Notes: generated by a model not told the origin, from the sequence alone. A stretch of DNA of 58,441 bases from Spirochaetaceae bacterium (GCA_025355995.1 JANXYQ010000134.1:1-58441); one strand, 5' to 3'. Positions 1-9,533 are shown, counted from the first letter of the stretch. Numbers and translations: made by a program.

Positions 1-3
1 TGG

Positions 4-1014
4 ATGACCGCGCTGGCCTATGTCGCCGGGGGCTTCCTCGTCGGACTCGCCTCCTCGTGGATCTTCAAGAACTTCCTTCGGAGGATCTTCGCGAGGACCA
101 AGACCCGGGTCGACGACATAATCCTCGACTCCATCGCCAAGCCGACCGTCGCGATCCTGGTCTTCCTCGGCTTCAAGGCCGGCATCGACGCCCTGACCCT
201 CGAGCCGGGCGTGACGCCCTGGGTCGGCAAGGCCATCGCCGTGCTCATCGCGGGCGCCGTGGCCTGGGCCGTCGCGAGGCTCCTCGACGGGATCGTCCAG
301 GAATACCTCGTGCCCTTCGTCGCGAAGACCGAGAGCAACCTGGACGACCAGCTCCTCCCGATCCTCCGCAAGGCGCTCAAGCTCGTCGTCTGGGCGATAG
401 CCGCCCTCTTCGCGATCAAGGAGGCGGGCTACGACATAGGCGCCTTGCTCGCCGGCCTCGGCATCGGTGGGGTGGCCATCGCCCTCGCCGCGAAGGATAC
501 GCTGTCCAATTTCTTCGGCAGCGTCGCGATATTCATCGACAAGCCCTTCATGATAAACGACCGCGTCAAGGTCGCCGGCTTCGACGGTACGATCGTCGAT
601 ATAGGCATCAGGACCTCCCGCCTCAGGACCCTGGACAACAGGATCGTCACCCTGCCCAACTCGGTCTTCGCCGCGGGCGCCATCGAGAACGTCAGCTCCG
701 AGCCCTCGACCAGGGTCCCGTACGCGCTGGAGCTCGACCGCGCGATCGGCCGCGAGGGCGCGGAGCGGGCGATCGCGGTCCTGTTGGATATCGCCGCCGA
801 CGCCGACGGCCTGGATACGGGCACGATCGCCGCGCTTACCGGCTTCGGCGAAAGCTCCTTCAAGCTGACCTTCGTCGTATTCGTACGCAAGGGAGCGGAC
901 TATTTCGCCGCGCTCAACGCGCTCAACCTCGAGATGCTGAGGCGTTTCTCGGAAGCCGGCATAGAATTCGCGAGGCCGACGAGGGTCATCGTAGACGAGC
1001 GCGGGAAGGGCTGA
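4..1014 (+). CDS. MscS-family mechanosensitive ion channel
   Basis: Small-conductance mechanosensitive channel of the inner membrane, which opens under membrane tension to release osmolytes. The 336-residue protein begins with about four hydrophobic segments (roughly residues 4-20, 47-62, 76-92 and 123-160). The MscS pore helix and beta domain follow: the Gly/Ala-rich stretch GLGIGGVAIALAAKDTLSNF (about 151-170), then DKPFMINDRVKV and the LPNS motif typical of the family. The length fits the short MscS class. The ATG is four bases into the window and the upstream codon is open, so a longer N-terminus cannot be excluded. It converges on the small gene at 1018-1317 with a 3-bp gap. The family call is secure; the physiological stimulus is inferred from the family. 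Confidence 0.9.
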   Translation: MTALAYVAGGFLVGLASSWIFKNFLRRIFARTKTRVDDIILDSIAKPTVAILVFLGFKAGIDALTLEPGVTPWVGKAIAVLIAGAVAWAVARLLDGIVQEYLVPFVAKTESNLDDQLLPILRKALKLVVWAIAALFAIKEAGYDIGALLAGLGIGGVAIALAAKDTLSNFFGSVAIFIDKPFMINDRVKVAGFDGTIVDIGIRTSRLRTLDNRIVTLPNSVFAAGAIENVSSEPSTRVPYALELDRAIGREGAERAIAVLLDIAADADGLDTGTIAALTGFGESSFKLTFVVFVRKGADYFAALNALNLEMLRRFSEAGIEFARPTRVIVDERGKG

Positions 1015-1017
1015 GGG

Positions 1018-1317
1018 CTAGATCGCCGTCTTGACGTAGCCGAGGGCGCCGATGGCCTCGTAGGTTCCGTACATCTGCTCGCGGCTCGCCATCGTGAGCC
1101 GCACGCCGAAGCGGCCGTACTTCGCGCCGGGCTTGGCGTCGCCCTGCATCAGGGTCCAGTCCACGCCGCGCTCGGCGAGTATCCGCTCCAGGTCCTCGCG
1201 TATCGCGCTGCCCTCCGCGAGGACGTAGATCAGCCTGAGGTCGAAGCTGATGGGGTAGGCGAGCTCGGCCTTCTCGAAAGGAAGGCCGCCCGGCCGCGTA
1301 GGATCCTCATTGTCCAT
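1018..1317 (-). CDS. DUF493-like small protein
   Basis: A 99-residue cytosolic protein with no signal peptide. Residues 20-99 follow the pattern of the DUF493 (YbeD-like) family, a ferredoxin-like, possibly regulatory fold: a YPISFDLRLIYV strand near the start, a KYGRFGVRLTMASREQMYGTYEAI stretch in the second half, and a final VKTAI. Function is unknown in the family. The start lacks a convincing Shine-Dalgarno, and the initiation region (1311-1318) can pair with an 8-base complement at 1374-1381 in its own leader. It is convergent with the channel gene and divergent from the chemotaxis receptor. The DUF493 assignment is by pattern memory only. Confidence 0.6.
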   Translation of the reverse strand: MDNEDPTRPGGLPFEKAELAYPISFDLRLIYVLAEGSAIREDLERILAERGVDWTLMQGDAKPGAKYGRFGVRLTMASREQMYGTYEAIGALGYVKTAI

Positions 1318-1381
1318 CCGCGAGAGGATGGCATGAGCCGGGCGGCATTGTCGAGCCCGGCGGCTGCCGGGGCGATGGACA
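1311..1381 (-). promoter_or_regulatory. Inverted repeat in the DUF493-like leader
   Basis: TGTCCATC at 1311-1318, which covers the start codon of the small gene, is the exact complement of GATGGACA at 1374-1381. A smaller GCCGGGC/GCCCGGC hairpin lies between them. In the minus-strand transcript this could fold over the initiation codon. No T-run follows, so it does not look like a terminator. A regulatory role is speculative. Confidence 0.3.
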
Positions 1382-1475
1382 CGGCCTTCGCTTGATGCTA
1401 AAATCGTATAAATAACTAACCCTAACTGCAGTCGCTTCCCTCTTCCGCCCGGACTCTAGGAGCCTAGGAGCAGTC

Positions 1476-3314
1476 ATGACCATCAGGTTGAAAATTTCCT
1501 CCCTGCTATTCGCCCTCGTCGCCGCCTTCGTCGCCTCCGGCGGCGCATATTTCGCCATCCTGGCGCCGGTCGCCGTGATGGAAGCCGAGCGGCAGACCCT
1601 GGCCGACCTCCGAAACGCCATGCAGGGGCAGATGACGAGGGCCAACCTCCTCCTCTCCTCCCCCTCCCTCGCGAAGGCGGCGGCCAACCTGGCCAAGAGC
1701 GCCGACGAGACGAGCGCTCGCTTTCTCGCGGTCAAGGGCCTGAAGGCCCTCCCCAAGTCCAGCACCTCCATCCGCTCCTCGCTCGAATCGATCGAGAGGC
1801 TGAGGTCGATGGTAGATACCTACTCGTCCTCCCTCGCGGCCTCCATAGCCGACGCGCAGGCCCTGATCGGGAAGCAGGGGTGGAAGGCCGATAGCCAGCT
1901 CTACCGGCTCGGAACCGCGGCAGCCAACGATAAGGCGGTCGCTGAACGGCTCCAGGCGGCCGTGGGCAAGCTCCTCGAGGATGCCGCGAACCTGACCGAT
2001 ACGCTCTCCACCTCGGCCCTGACCATCGACCGGCAGAACCTCGAGATCAGCCGGGGGATCGGGAAGATACGGGAGAGGAGCGTCCTGATCGCAGCCGGAG
2101 CCGCCGCCCTGCTGATCGGCTCGGTCTTGGTCCTGACCCTGCTTTCCTCCGGGAGGATAGCCAAGTCCATCCTCAGGATAGAGGGAGGGATCGTCGGCCT
2201 GAAGGAACGCGACCTGACTCATCGCTTCGCGGCGACGAGCAAGGACGAGATAGGCTCCCTCAGCGCGGACCTGGGCGTCTTCGTAGACGCCTTGCGCGGA
2301 TCGATCGCGGGTATCCAGGCGGTCTCCGCCGAGAACGTCAAGATGAAGGAGAGCCTGGTCGGGACCGCCGAGAGGAGCTCCGCCTCGGCGCGGCAGATCG
2401 AGGCGAACGGCGATTCGATCGAGGGCCGGATCTCGGTGCTGAACGAGAACGTGAGCGGCGCCTCGTCGTCCGTCGAGGCCATCCTGGGCAGCATCGCGGG
2501 CCTTCGCGGCCGGATCGAGGAACAGATGTCCATGGTCGAGGAGTCGACCGCCTCGGTCACCCAGATGATCGCATCCATCGACAGCGTGACGAAGATCACC
2601 GACAAGAGGCGCGACGCGACGGATCGCCTCGTGTCCACGGTTTCCACGGGCGGGGAAAAGATGCGCGCGGCCTTCGACCTCGTCGCCGCGATCAACGAGA
2701 GCGTCGACAGCATCATGGAGATAACGGGCATCATCTCGGGCATATCCACGAAGACGAACATGCTTGCGATGAACGCGGCGATCGAGGCCGCCCACGCCGG
2801 GGACGCGGGGAAGGGCTTCTCCGTAGTAGCGGACGAGATACGCAACCTGGCCGAGGCCTCGGCGGTCAATTCCAAGGAGATCAGCGTCCTGCTCAAGGGC
2901 ATCGTCGACCGCATCAGCGAGGCCAATCAGGCCGGCGACGAGACGAGCGCCGCTTTCGGCGCGATCGACTCCGAAGTGCGGGAGCTCCGATCCTCGCTCG
3001 GCGAGATCTTCGCCAACATGAGCGAGCTGCGCACGGGTGGGGAGCAGATACTCTCGGCCATGACGGTCTTGCGGGAAGCCTCCGCCCAGGTCGACGACGA
3101 GTCCTCGTCGATAAACGAGAATACCGGAAGCATCCGCCAGGCGATGGCCAACCTCAAGGGGATAAGCGACGAGGTCGAGGGCGGGATGCGCGAGATAACG
3201 GCGGGCATCAAGGAAATCTCCGCCGCGGCGGGAGTCGTGCTGTCGAGCGCCTCGCGCCTCGGGGAGATCGGCGAGACGCTCGACAGCGAACTGTCCGGCT
3301 TCAGGACCTCGTAA
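1476..3314 (+). CDS. Methyl-accepting chemotaxis protein
   Basis: Transmembrane chemoreceptor that signals to CheA/CheW and so to the flagellar motor. The 612 residues comprise an N-terminal membrane segment (about 8-30), a periplasmic sensor region of about 175 residues with no recognised Cache or PAS signature, a second membrane segment (about 205-228), HAMP (about 228-282) and a coiled-coil signalling domain. The highly conserved hairpin tip contains [20 protein letters not shown] near residues 420-440. There is no C-terminal CheR/CheB-binding pentapeptide. The ATG has AGGAG five bases upstream, and a TATAAA box lies at 1407-1412 without a clear -35. The stop is two bases before the stop of the convergent cellobiose phosphorylase gene. 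Sensing of a sugar is possible from the neighbourhood but unproven. Confidence 0.95.
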   Translation: MTIRLKISSLLFALVAAFVASGGAYFAILAPVAVMEAERQTLADLRNAMQGQMTRANLLLSSPSLAKAAANLAKSADETSARFLAVKGLKALPKSSTSIRSSLESIERLRSMVDTYSSSLAASIADAQALIGKQGWKADSQLYRLGTAAANDKAVAERLQAAVGKLLEDAANLTDTLSTSALTIDRQNLEISRGIGKIRERSVLIAAGAAALLIGSVLVLTLLSSGRIAKSILRIEGGIVGLKERDLTHRFAATSKDEIGSLSADLGVFVDALRGSIAGIQAVSAENVKMKESLVGTAERSSASARQIEANGDSIEGRISVLNENVSGASSSVEAILGSIAGLRGRIEEQMSMVEESTASVTQMIASIDSVTKITDKRRDATDRLVSTVSTGGEKMRAAFDLVAAINESVDSIMEITGIISGISTKTNMLAMNAAIEAAHAGDAGKGFSVVADEIRNLAEASAVNSKEISVLLKGIVDRISEANQAGDETSAAFGAIDSEVRELRSSLGEIFANMSELRTGGEQILSAMTVLREASAQVDDESSSINENTGSIRQAMANLKGISDEVEGGMREITAGIKEISAAAGVVLSSASRLGEIGETLDSELSGFRTS

Positions 3315-3315
3315 C

Positions 3316-5829
3316 CTACGCTAGGGCTTCGCCGAGGATGATCTCCACCTTATGGCTGGTGCCCGCGGGGAAGATCGGCAGTAGGGCCGCCTTCGATACC
3401 GGTTCGACGGCCTTTCCGTCCACCTTCACCGAGACGACTCCCTTGCAGACGCCCTCGGGGTTCTTCACCTCGATCGCATACTCGGCGCCGCGGAACTTTC
3501 GGGTAGCCGAGAAGCCCTTCCATTTTCGGGCGATGCAGGGATCGACGACCAGGCCCTCGTAGTCCGGCTTGATGCCTAGTATTCCCTGGGTCAGCGCGAC
3601 GAGGGTCCAGGCGGCGGTGCCCGTGAGCCAGGAGTTCTTGGCCTCGCCGAAGCAGGGAGCGTCCCTGCCCGCGATCATCTGCGCGTAGACGTAGGGCTCG
3701 GAGCGGTAGAGGTCTATCTCGCCCTGCTTGGCGCTCGGGCAGATCGAGAGGTAGTACTCGAGGGCCCGGTCGCCGTCGCCGAGTTGGCACCAGGCGAGGT
3801 GGATCCAGGTATTGTTGTGGCTGAAGATGCCCGCGTTCTCCTTGACCCCGGGCGGGTAACTCGACACTTCGCCGAGCTCCACGTGATAGGTCGAGTAGGC
3901 GGGCTGTTGAAGCACCGCTCCCTTGGGCGTATAGAGGAGCTCGTGCACGCTCTCCATCGCCTTGCGCGCGCGGCCCCTCGTCGCCGGGGGCGCGTCGTCC
4001 GCGCCGGCCCCGCCCAGGACGCACCAGCCCTGGCTCTCGATGTAGATCTTGCCCTCTTCGTTCTCCTTAGAGCCGACGGGCTTCCCGGCGGCGTCGTAGG
4101 CGCGGCGGTACCACTCCCCGTCCCAGCCCGCGCCCTCGACCGCCGCGAGCATCTCATCGCGAGCGGCGAGCATTCGCTTGGCGTCCGCCGGCCGCTTCAT
4201 GAAGCCGTACAAGGCGGCCATTTCGCGCGAGGCGTGGAGGAAGAGGCCGGCTATCATCACCGACTCGGCTTGGGAGCCCTCGACGTCGCCCGCGGTCTGG
4301 AAACTCTCGTTGGCCTCGGTCGAGAAGCAGTTGAGGTTGAGGCAGTCGTTCCAGTCGGCGTGGCCGATGAGGGGCAGCTTGCGGGGGCCCCGCTTCTTCA
4401 TCGTGTAGGCGATCGAGAGCTCGAGGTGGTGGAGGAGGTCCGTAGCGGGAGTCCCTCCCGCCCCGCTTTCCTTGTCCGCGTAGCCGCAACGCTCGCCCAG
4501 GATGGAGAGGTCGCCGGTCTCCTTCACGTAGGCGCAGGTCGAGAGTACGAGCCAGAGGTGGTCGTCGTAGAAGTCGCCGCCCACCTCGGCGTTGCCCTTC
4601 TTCGTCAGGGGCTGGTACTGGTGGTAGCAGGTCCCGTCGGAGAGCTGGGTCGAGGCTATGTCGAGGATGCGCTCGCGGGCGCGCACGGGGATCATGTGCA
4701 CGAAGCCGAGGATGTCCTGGTTCGAGTCGCGGAAGCCCATGCCTCGGCCTATGCCCGTCTCGTACATCGATGTCGACCGCGAGAGGTTGAAGGTCGCCAT
4801 GCACTGGTATTGGTTCCAGGCGTTGAGCATGCGCGCGGCGTGCTCGTCGGGCAGGGCCGCCTGGAAGTTGGACAGGAGGTCCTGCCAGAATTCGCCCAGG
4901 CGCGCGAAGGCCGCGTCGACGGCCACCGGCTTCGCGTAGCGCGCGACGATCTCGCGACCGAGCGCCTTGTTCATCACGAAGGGCGCGTCGAACTTGGGCA
5001 AGTTCCCCTGCTCCACGTAGGCGAGCACGAAGGCGAAGCTCTCCTCGGCCCCGGGAGCGAGGTCGAGGTCCACCTGATGGGCGCCTATGGGATTCCACCC
5101 GAAGGCCTTCGAGTTCGTGCACTTCCCGGCGAAGGGCGCGCGCGCCTCGTGGAGGCCCTCATGGACGCCCACGAATTTATCGCGGTCAGTGTCGAAGCCG
5201 GAGACGGGCCTCGTGCACGCGAAGAGGGCGTAGTGGTTCCGACGCTCGCGGTACTCGGTCTTGTGGTAGATGGCGCTGCCGGCGTCGCCCCCGGCGAAGC
5301 CGTCGACCTCGACCTCGCCGATCGAATACGTGCGCTGGTAGTTGGTCATGTCGTTGAGCGCCTCGTAGAAGCAGAACTCCTGGTAGGAGAAGAGGCGCGG
5401 GGACTTGCGGGCCTTCGACTTGTTGCGGACCGTGACCTTCCAGACTTCCTCGTTTCGGCCGGGCGGCACGAAGAACAGGAGCTCCACCTCGAGGCCGTCC
5501 TTGGCGCCTATTATGCGCGAGTAGCCGAGGCCGTGGCGGCACTCGTAGGAGTCGAGCTCGGCCTTGACCGGCTTCCATCCGGGATTCCAAACCGAGCCGC
5601 CGTCGTTCACGTAGATATAGCGGCCGCCGAGGTCGTAGGGAACGTTGTTGTAGCGGTAGCGGGTCAGGCGCCGAAGGCGCGAGTCCTTCCAGAAGCTGTA
5701 GCCGCCGGCCGTGTTCGTGCATAGGCCGAAGAAGTCGTCCTGGCCGATGTAGTTGAGCCAGGGGAGCGGCGTGTCGGGCCTCGTGATGACGTACTCCCGG
5801 CGAGCGTCGTCGAAATGGCCGTATTTCAT
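3316..5829 (-). CDS. Cellobiose phosphorylase (GH94)
   Basis: Cytosolic phosphorolysis of cellobiose to glucose 1-phosphate and glucose, which saves ATP compared with hydrolysis. The 837 residues align end to end with clostridial cellobiose phosphorylases: MKYGHFDDARREYVITRPDT at the start, NTAGGYSFWKDSRLRRLTRY, GRGMGFRDSNQDILGFVH, and the DWND motif carrying the general acid at residues 492-495 (GHADWNDCLNLN). The start is taken at 5829, not the longer ATG at 5844, because GGAGG lies eight bases before it and the family begins MK(Y/F)G. It follows the second GH94 gene by 23 bp and is probably cotranscribed from the promoter at 8316-8344. Specificity for cellobiose is likely but rests on recalled similarity. 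Confidence 0.92.
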   Translation of the reverse strand: MKYGHFDDARREYVITRPDTPLPWLNYIGQDDFFGLCTNTAGGYSFWKDSRLRRLTRYRYNNVPYDLGGRYIYVNDGGSVWNPGWKPVKAELDSYECRHGLGYSRIIGAKDGLEVELLFFVPPGRNEEVWKVTVRNKSKARKSPRLFSYQEFCFYEALNDMTNYQRTYSIGEVEVDGFAGGDAGSAIYHKTEYRERRNHYALFACTRPVSGFDTDRDKFVGVHEGLHEARAPFAGKCTNSKAFGWNPIGAHQVDLDLAPGAEESFAFVLAYVEQGNLPKFDAPFVMNKALGREIVARYAKPVAVDAAFARLGEFWQDLLSNFQAALPDEHAARMLNAWNQYQCMATFNLSRSTSMYETGIGRGMGFRDSNQDILGFVHMIPVRARERILDIASTQLSDGTCYHQYQPLTKKGNAEVGGDFYDDHLWLVLSTCAYVKETGDLSILGERCGYADKESGAGGTPATDLLHHLELSIAYTMKKRGPRKLPLIGHADWNDCLNLNCFSTEANESFQTAGDVEGSQAESVMIAGLFLHASREMAALYGFMKRPADAKRMLAARDEMLAAVEGAGWDGEWYRRAYDAAGKPVGSKENEEGKIYIESQGWCVLGGAGADDAPPATRGRARKAMESVHELLYTPKGAVLQQPAYSTYHVELGEVSSYPPGVKENAGIFSHNNTWIHLAWCQLGDGDRALEYYLSICPSAKQGEIDLYRSEPYVYAQMIAGRDAPCFGEAKNSWLTGTAAWTLVALTQGILGIKPDYEGLVVDPCIARKWKGFSATRKFRGAEYAIEVKNPEGVCKGVVSVKVDGKAVEPVSKAALLPIFPAGTSHKVEIILGEALA

Positions 5830-5852
5830 TTCAGGAGCCTCCATATGTTATT

Positions 5853-8309
5853 TCAACCGAGCTCGACTTCGATCTCGTGAGCCGTGCCGGGAGGCATTAT
5901 CGGTATCGACGCCACGCCGCCGGCGACCTCGATCCGCCTGCCGTCGATCGTCGCCGAGCTCACGCCCTTCCCCGCGCCCCGGGGATTGCGGACGCGGATG
6001 CGGAAGGTCGCGCCCCGGAAGCGCCGGATAGCCTGGAATCCCTTCCATGCCCCGGGGATCCGCGGATCGACGACGAGGCCCGAGTAATCGGCCCTGATGC
6101 CGAGTATGCGCTGGGTGGCGGACTGGTACGCCCAGCTCGCCGTGCCGGAGAGCCAGGAATTGCGGCCGAGGCCGAACTGGGGGTGCTCGTCGCCGAGGAT
6201 GTTCTGCGGATAGACATACGGCTCGACCTCGAAGGAATCGAGGTCGTCGTTGCGCGCGGCAGGGTTTATCTGTTGGTAATAGCGCCAGGCGCGGTCGCCG
6301 TCCCCGCGCACGCACTCGGCGATGACCGCCCAGGGGTTCGCGTGGAGGAAGATGCCGCCGTTCTCCTTGGCCCCGGGCGGATAGGTGGTGACGCCTCCGA
6401 CGGCCGGGTCGTAGCCGTCGTAGCCCGGCCAGGAGAGCTTCAGGCCGCGGTCGGTGTTGAGGAGGCGGAAGACCGAGTCCATGCACTCGGTCGCGCGGTC
6501 GCCCTCCGCGAATTGCGAGATCACCGCCCAGGTCTGCGAGTTTATCCAGATGCGCGCCTTGTCCGCGGAGCGCGTGCCGATCGCGGCGCCGTCCGCGTCG
6601 AAGTAGCGCAGCCACCACTCGCCGTCCCAGGCGACCGCGTTCACGGTCGCCTTCATCTCGGCGTGCCAGGATCTCCAGCTGACGGCCGACTCGGGCAAGC
6701 CCGCCGCGTCGGCGAGGGCCGAGAGCTCCAGGAGGGCGGCGCCGTAGAGGCAGGCGGTGAACACGCTCTCGGCGCCCGTCGGGAGGTTGACCGTGTCGTT
6801 CCAGTCGGCGTAGCCGAGGAGGGGGAGGCCGTGCCCGCCGAGGTCTCCGCGCGTGAAGGCGGCCGCTCGCGCGAGGTGCTCCAGCACCGGCGCGACCTCG
6901 GCCGGCATGGGGCGACCCTGATCGTCCTTGGAGTAGAACGGCACGTCTGAGCGGAGGAAGGCCAGGTCGCCGGTCTCTTTTAAGTAGGAGCAGACCGCGA
7001 GGATTATCCACAGGTGATCGTCGGAGTAGTACTGGGGCCTGTCCTCCTGCTCGGCGCTCCCGCCCACCGACCCCAGCATCGTGAGCGGGTTGAACTGGTG
7101 CATGGCGGAGCCGTCGGGGCGCTGTACCGAGAGGAGCTTCTCGATCAGGCTGCGCGCCTCGTCGGGCATGTGCGCCATCACACCCATCGCGTCCTGCGAG
7201 GAATCGCGGAAGCCTATGCCGCGGTCCGCGCCGAAGCCGAGCTGGTAGAGCGAGAGGTACCGGCTCCAGTTCTTCGTGACGAAGCACTGCCTCGGGTTGT
7301 GCACGTTGACCATCGAGTCGAAGGAAGGCACCGGGCTCTCGACCTGGAAGGCCGAGAGGTAGTCCACCCATCCGGAGGCGAGCTCGGAGAAGGCGCGGTC
7401 CACCACGGCGAAGTCGCGCCACTTCTCGATTTCGCCCAGCGCGGACTCGGTCGACGGAGCCTGGCCGAGCTGGGTGACGAGTCTAGCCGAGGCGCCGCTC
7501 TCGAGGGCGCCCATCCGGTGCATCAGGGCTCCTATATTGTCGCCCCTTCGGGCCTCGCGGCATCCGAGCTCGTCGGAGTCGAGGGCCAGGGGATGGGCCC
7601 AGGTCCCGTACTCGTTGGCGCCCAGGAAGAGCTTGCGGTCGGTCTCGAAACTCGAGGCCGGGGAGCTCGAGGCGAAGAAGTTCTCGGCTATGCCGCGCTT
7701 CATGTACGCGCATTGGCCGAGGACGATCCGCCCCTCGCCGTCTCGGAGGGCGCGGCTCTGCATCGTCTGGGGCACCCAGTCGGCGTTGGTCAGCTGCTTG
7801 AGCGCGTCGAAGTGCGTGTACTCGACGACGGGAACGAGGTCCAGCTCGACCCTCCTATCCGTCGAGTTCCGTACGCGGATATCGCGGATTTCCCTGTCGC
7901 CCCCGATGGGGACGAAGATCCTGATATCGAAATCCAGGCCGTAGAAGCGCGTCACGAACCTTGTGTAGCCCAAGCCCACTCGGCATTCCCAGGCTTCCCA
8001 GGGATCGAGGGTGGGCACGTAGAAGGGCGAAACGACGCGCCAGGCCTCGCGAGCCCCGGTCCTCAAGCCGTCCGCCGGCCGGAAGCGCGCGTACAGGGTC
8101 TGTCCCTTGAAGTCGCCGGCGGGCAGCTGGGCGATGTATTTGACTATGCGGTTGAGGGAGGGGTCTCCCTTGCAGAGTATTCCGCCCCCCGTCGAATCGA
8201 CGAACCCGCCGAAATCCAGGGTACCGACGTAGTTGATCCACTTAACCGGAGTCCGTGGCGTCGTGATTACATACTCTTTTGCGCCATCGTCGAAGTACCC
8301 ATAGTCCAT
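5853..8309 (-). CDS. GH94 disaccharide phosphorylase, not cellobiose type
   Basis: A second GH94 inverting phosphorylase of 818 residues, cytosolic, releasing a sugar 1-phosphate from a beta-linked disaccharide. Family marks are the start MDYGYFDDGAKEYVITTPRT, GADRGIGFRDSSQDAMGVMA, a DWND general-acid motif at about 502-505 and a YPPGAKENGGIF loop. The substrate-facing N-terminal segment (VGTLDFGGFVDSTGGGILCK) differs from the cellobiose enzyme next door and resembles what I recall of laminaribiose phosphorylases, so a beta-1,3-linked substrate is a candidate, not a conclusion. It is the first gene of the two-gene operon. The ATG has no Shine-Dalgarno, and a -10-like box ends six bases before it, suggesting a leaderless mRNA. 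A ROK-type operator overlaps this promoter. Confidence 0.85.
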   Translation of the reverse strand: MDYGYFDDGAKEYVITTPRTPVKWINYVGTLDFGGFVDSTGGGILCKGDPSLNRIVKYIAQLPAGDFKGQTLYARFRPADGLRTGAREAWRVVSPFYVPTLDPWEAWECRVGLGYTRFVTRFYGLDFDIRIFVPIGGDREIRDIRVRNSTDRRVELDLVPVVEYTHFDALKQLTNADWVPQTMQSRALRDGEGRIVLGQCAYMKRGIAENFFASSSPASSFETDRKLFLGANEYGTWAHPLALDSDELGCREARRGDNIGALMHRMGALESGASARLVTQLGQAPSTESALGEIEKWRDFAVVDRAFSELASGWVDYLSAFQVESPVPSFDSMVNVHNPRQCFVTKNWSRYLSLYQLGFGADRGIGFRDSSQDAMGVMAHMPDEARSLIEKLLSVQRPDGSAMHQFNPLTMLGSVGGSAEQEDRPQYYSDDHLWIILAVCSYLKETGDLAFLRSDVPFYSKDDQGRPMPAEVAPVLEHLARAAAFTRGDLGGHGLPLLGYADWNDTVNLPTGAESVFTACLYGAALLELSALADAAGLPESAVSWRSWHAEMKATVNAVAWDGEWWLRYFDADGAAIGTRSADKARIWINSQTWAVISQFAEGDRATECMDSVFRLLNTDRGLKLSWPGYDGYDPAVGGVTTYPPGAKENGGIFLHANPWAVIAECVRGDGDRAWRYYQQINPAARNDDLDSFEVEPYVYPQNILGDEHPQFGLGRNSWLSGTASWAYQSATQRILGIRADYSGLVVDPRIPGAWKGFQAIRRFRGATFRIRVRNPRGAGKGVSSATIDGRRIEVAGGVASIPIMPPGTAHEIEVELG

Positions 8310-8315
8310 TTTTTG

Positions 8316-8344
8316 ACTGTACTGTGGTTAGTTGAATGCGTCAA
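8316..8344 (-). promoter_or_regulatory. Promoter of the GH94 operon
   Basis: Read on the minus strand, TTGACG (8344-8339) and TACAGT (8321-8316) are separated by exactly 17 bases. The -10 box ends six bases before the ATG at 8309, which puts the expected transcript start on the A of the start codon. The gene has no Shine-Dalgarno, consistent with leaderless translation. Confidence 0.5.
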
Positions 8345-8352
8345 GCAACTTA
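8328..8352. promoter_or_regulatory. Putative ROK operator, GH94 copy
   Basis: A 25-bp element of form TTAGTTG-N7-CAA-N-CAAC, with an AGTTG/CAACT inverted repeat. It overlaps the -35 box and spacer of the GH94 promoter. The same pattern and spacing recur at 20707-20731 in the GH2/ROK divergent promoter. TTAGTT half-sites are known for XylR-class ROK repressors. Repression of the GH94 genes by the ROK protein at 20758 is inferred. Confidence 0.5.
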
Positions 8353-8417
8353 TTTGGGTAAATCGATTCTCCCCAAGTGATGTTACACTCCACGAGCTCA
8401 GAACTGGAGGAGACTGG

Positions 8418-9533
8418 ATGACCGACCCGAGGATCCGCAAGCTCGCCGACCTGCTCGTCAATTTTTCGATCAAGGCCCAAAAAGGCGAGAAAGTGCTGAT
8501 ACAGGACAACAACCTGGAGCTCGACTTCGTGAAGGCGATCGTCGAAGCCGTGCACGATGCCGGAGCCCTGCCCTTCGTCGCGCTCCGCGACAGGAGCCTG
8601 GACCGCGCCCTCTACCGGCGGGCGTCTCCGGAGCAGATGGAGCTGCAGGCGCGCTTCGAGGCCGACCGGATGCGGGAGATGGACTGTTACATCGGCTTCA
8701 CCTCGCTGCGCAACCAGTCCGCCTGGTCCGATATGCCCGCCGACCAGCTCGACCTTTACAACAGGACGATCAGCAAGAAGGTGCATATGGAGGTCCGCCT
8801 CCCCGATACGCGCTGGGTAGTGCTCCGCTACCCCTCGCCGGCCTTCGCCCAGCTCGCCTCGATGAGCGAGGAAGCCTTCGAGGACTGGTATTTTGAGGTC
8901 TGCACGATGGACTACGCCAAGATGTCGAGGGCTATGGATCCCCTCGTCGAGCTGATGGCGAGGACCGACGACGTCCATATCCTGGGGCCCGGCACCGACC
9001 TCTCGTTTTCCATCAAAGGCTTGCCGCCGATAAAATGCGACGGGTCGATGAACATACCCGACGGGGAGGTGTACACCGCTCCGGTCCGCGACTCGGTGAA
9101 TGGCGTGATCTCCTACAACGCGCCGGCCGAGCATGAGAATTTCGTCTATGAGGGGATCCGCTTCGAGTTCAAGCGCGGAAAGATAATCGGCGCCTCCTCC
9201 AACGACAACGAGCGGATCAACAGGATACTCGACATCGACGAGGGGGCGCGCTATGTAGGCGAGTTCGCCCTGGGCTTGAATCCGCACATCAACCGGGTGA
9301 TGAAGGAGTCCCTCTTCGACGAGAAGATCGCCGGTTCCCTGCATTTCACGCCGGGCAACTCCTATGACGACTGTTTCAACGGCAACCGCAGTTCCCTGCA
9401 CTGGGACCTCGTGCTCGTGCAGACACCGGAATGGGGCGGCGGCGAGATCTGGTTCGACGGCGTCCTCGTGCGCAAGGACGGGCTCTTCACGCTTCCGGAG
9501 CTCGAGGGCCTGAATCCGGGCAGCCTGACGTAG
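8418..9533 (+). CDS. Aminopeptidase, M29 family
   Basis: Metal-dependent cytosolic aminopeptidase of the thermophilic M29 (AmpS/AmpT/PepS) family, removing N-terminal residues from peptides. The 371-residue protein shows the family sequence throughout: GEKVLIQDNNLE near residue 20, GPGTDLSFSIKG around 195, the metal-site segment PDGEVYTAPVRDSVNGVISY around 213-232, and SLHWDLV near 330 carrying a His-x-Asp pair. The start at 8418 is set by GGAGGAG five bases upstream; the reading frame runs open far upstream through antisense of GH94 but has no coding character there. It is divergent from the GH94 operon across a 108-bp spacer. Its link to sugar metabolism, if any, is unclear. Confidence 0.92.
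   Translation: MTDPRIRKLADLLVNFSIKAQKGEKVLIQDNNLELDFVKAIVEAVHDAGALPFVALRDRSLDRALYRRASPEQMELQARFEADRMREMDCYIGFTSLRNQSAWSDMPADQLDLYNRTISKKVHMEVRLPDTRWVVLRYPSPAFAQLASMSEEAFEDWYFEVCTMDYAKMSRAMDPLVELMARTDDVHILGPGTDLSFSIKGLPPIKCDGSMNIPDGEVYTAPVRDSVNGVISYNAPAEHENFVYEGIRFEFKRGKIIGASSNDNERINRILDIDEGARYVGEFALGLNPHINRVMKESLFDEKIAGSLHFTPGNSYDDCFNGNRSSLHWDLVLVQTPEWGGGEIWFDGVLVRKDGLFTLPELEGLNPGSLT

Noticed and set aside
1411-1420. AACTAACC before the chemotaxis receptor, resembling half of the ROK operator
   Set aside because: Only the TTAGTT half is present; the CAA-N-CAAC half is missing at the required spacing.
1506-2795. A 429-codon minus-strand frame opposite the chemotaxis receptor
   Set aside because: Arg/Gly/Asp-rich shadow of a clear MCP gene, without a ribosome site or homology.
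3784-5724. A 646-codon plus-strand open frame opposite the cellobiose phosphorylase gene
   Set aside because: It is antisense to a well-conserved GH94 gene and has a low-complexity Val/Gly/Glu/Arg composition without any recognisable motif. Long antisense frames are expected at this GC content.
7014-8417. Upstream extension of the M29 aminopeptidase frame
   Set aside because: The extension runs antisense through GH94. The GGAGGAG site and family alignment put the start at 8418.
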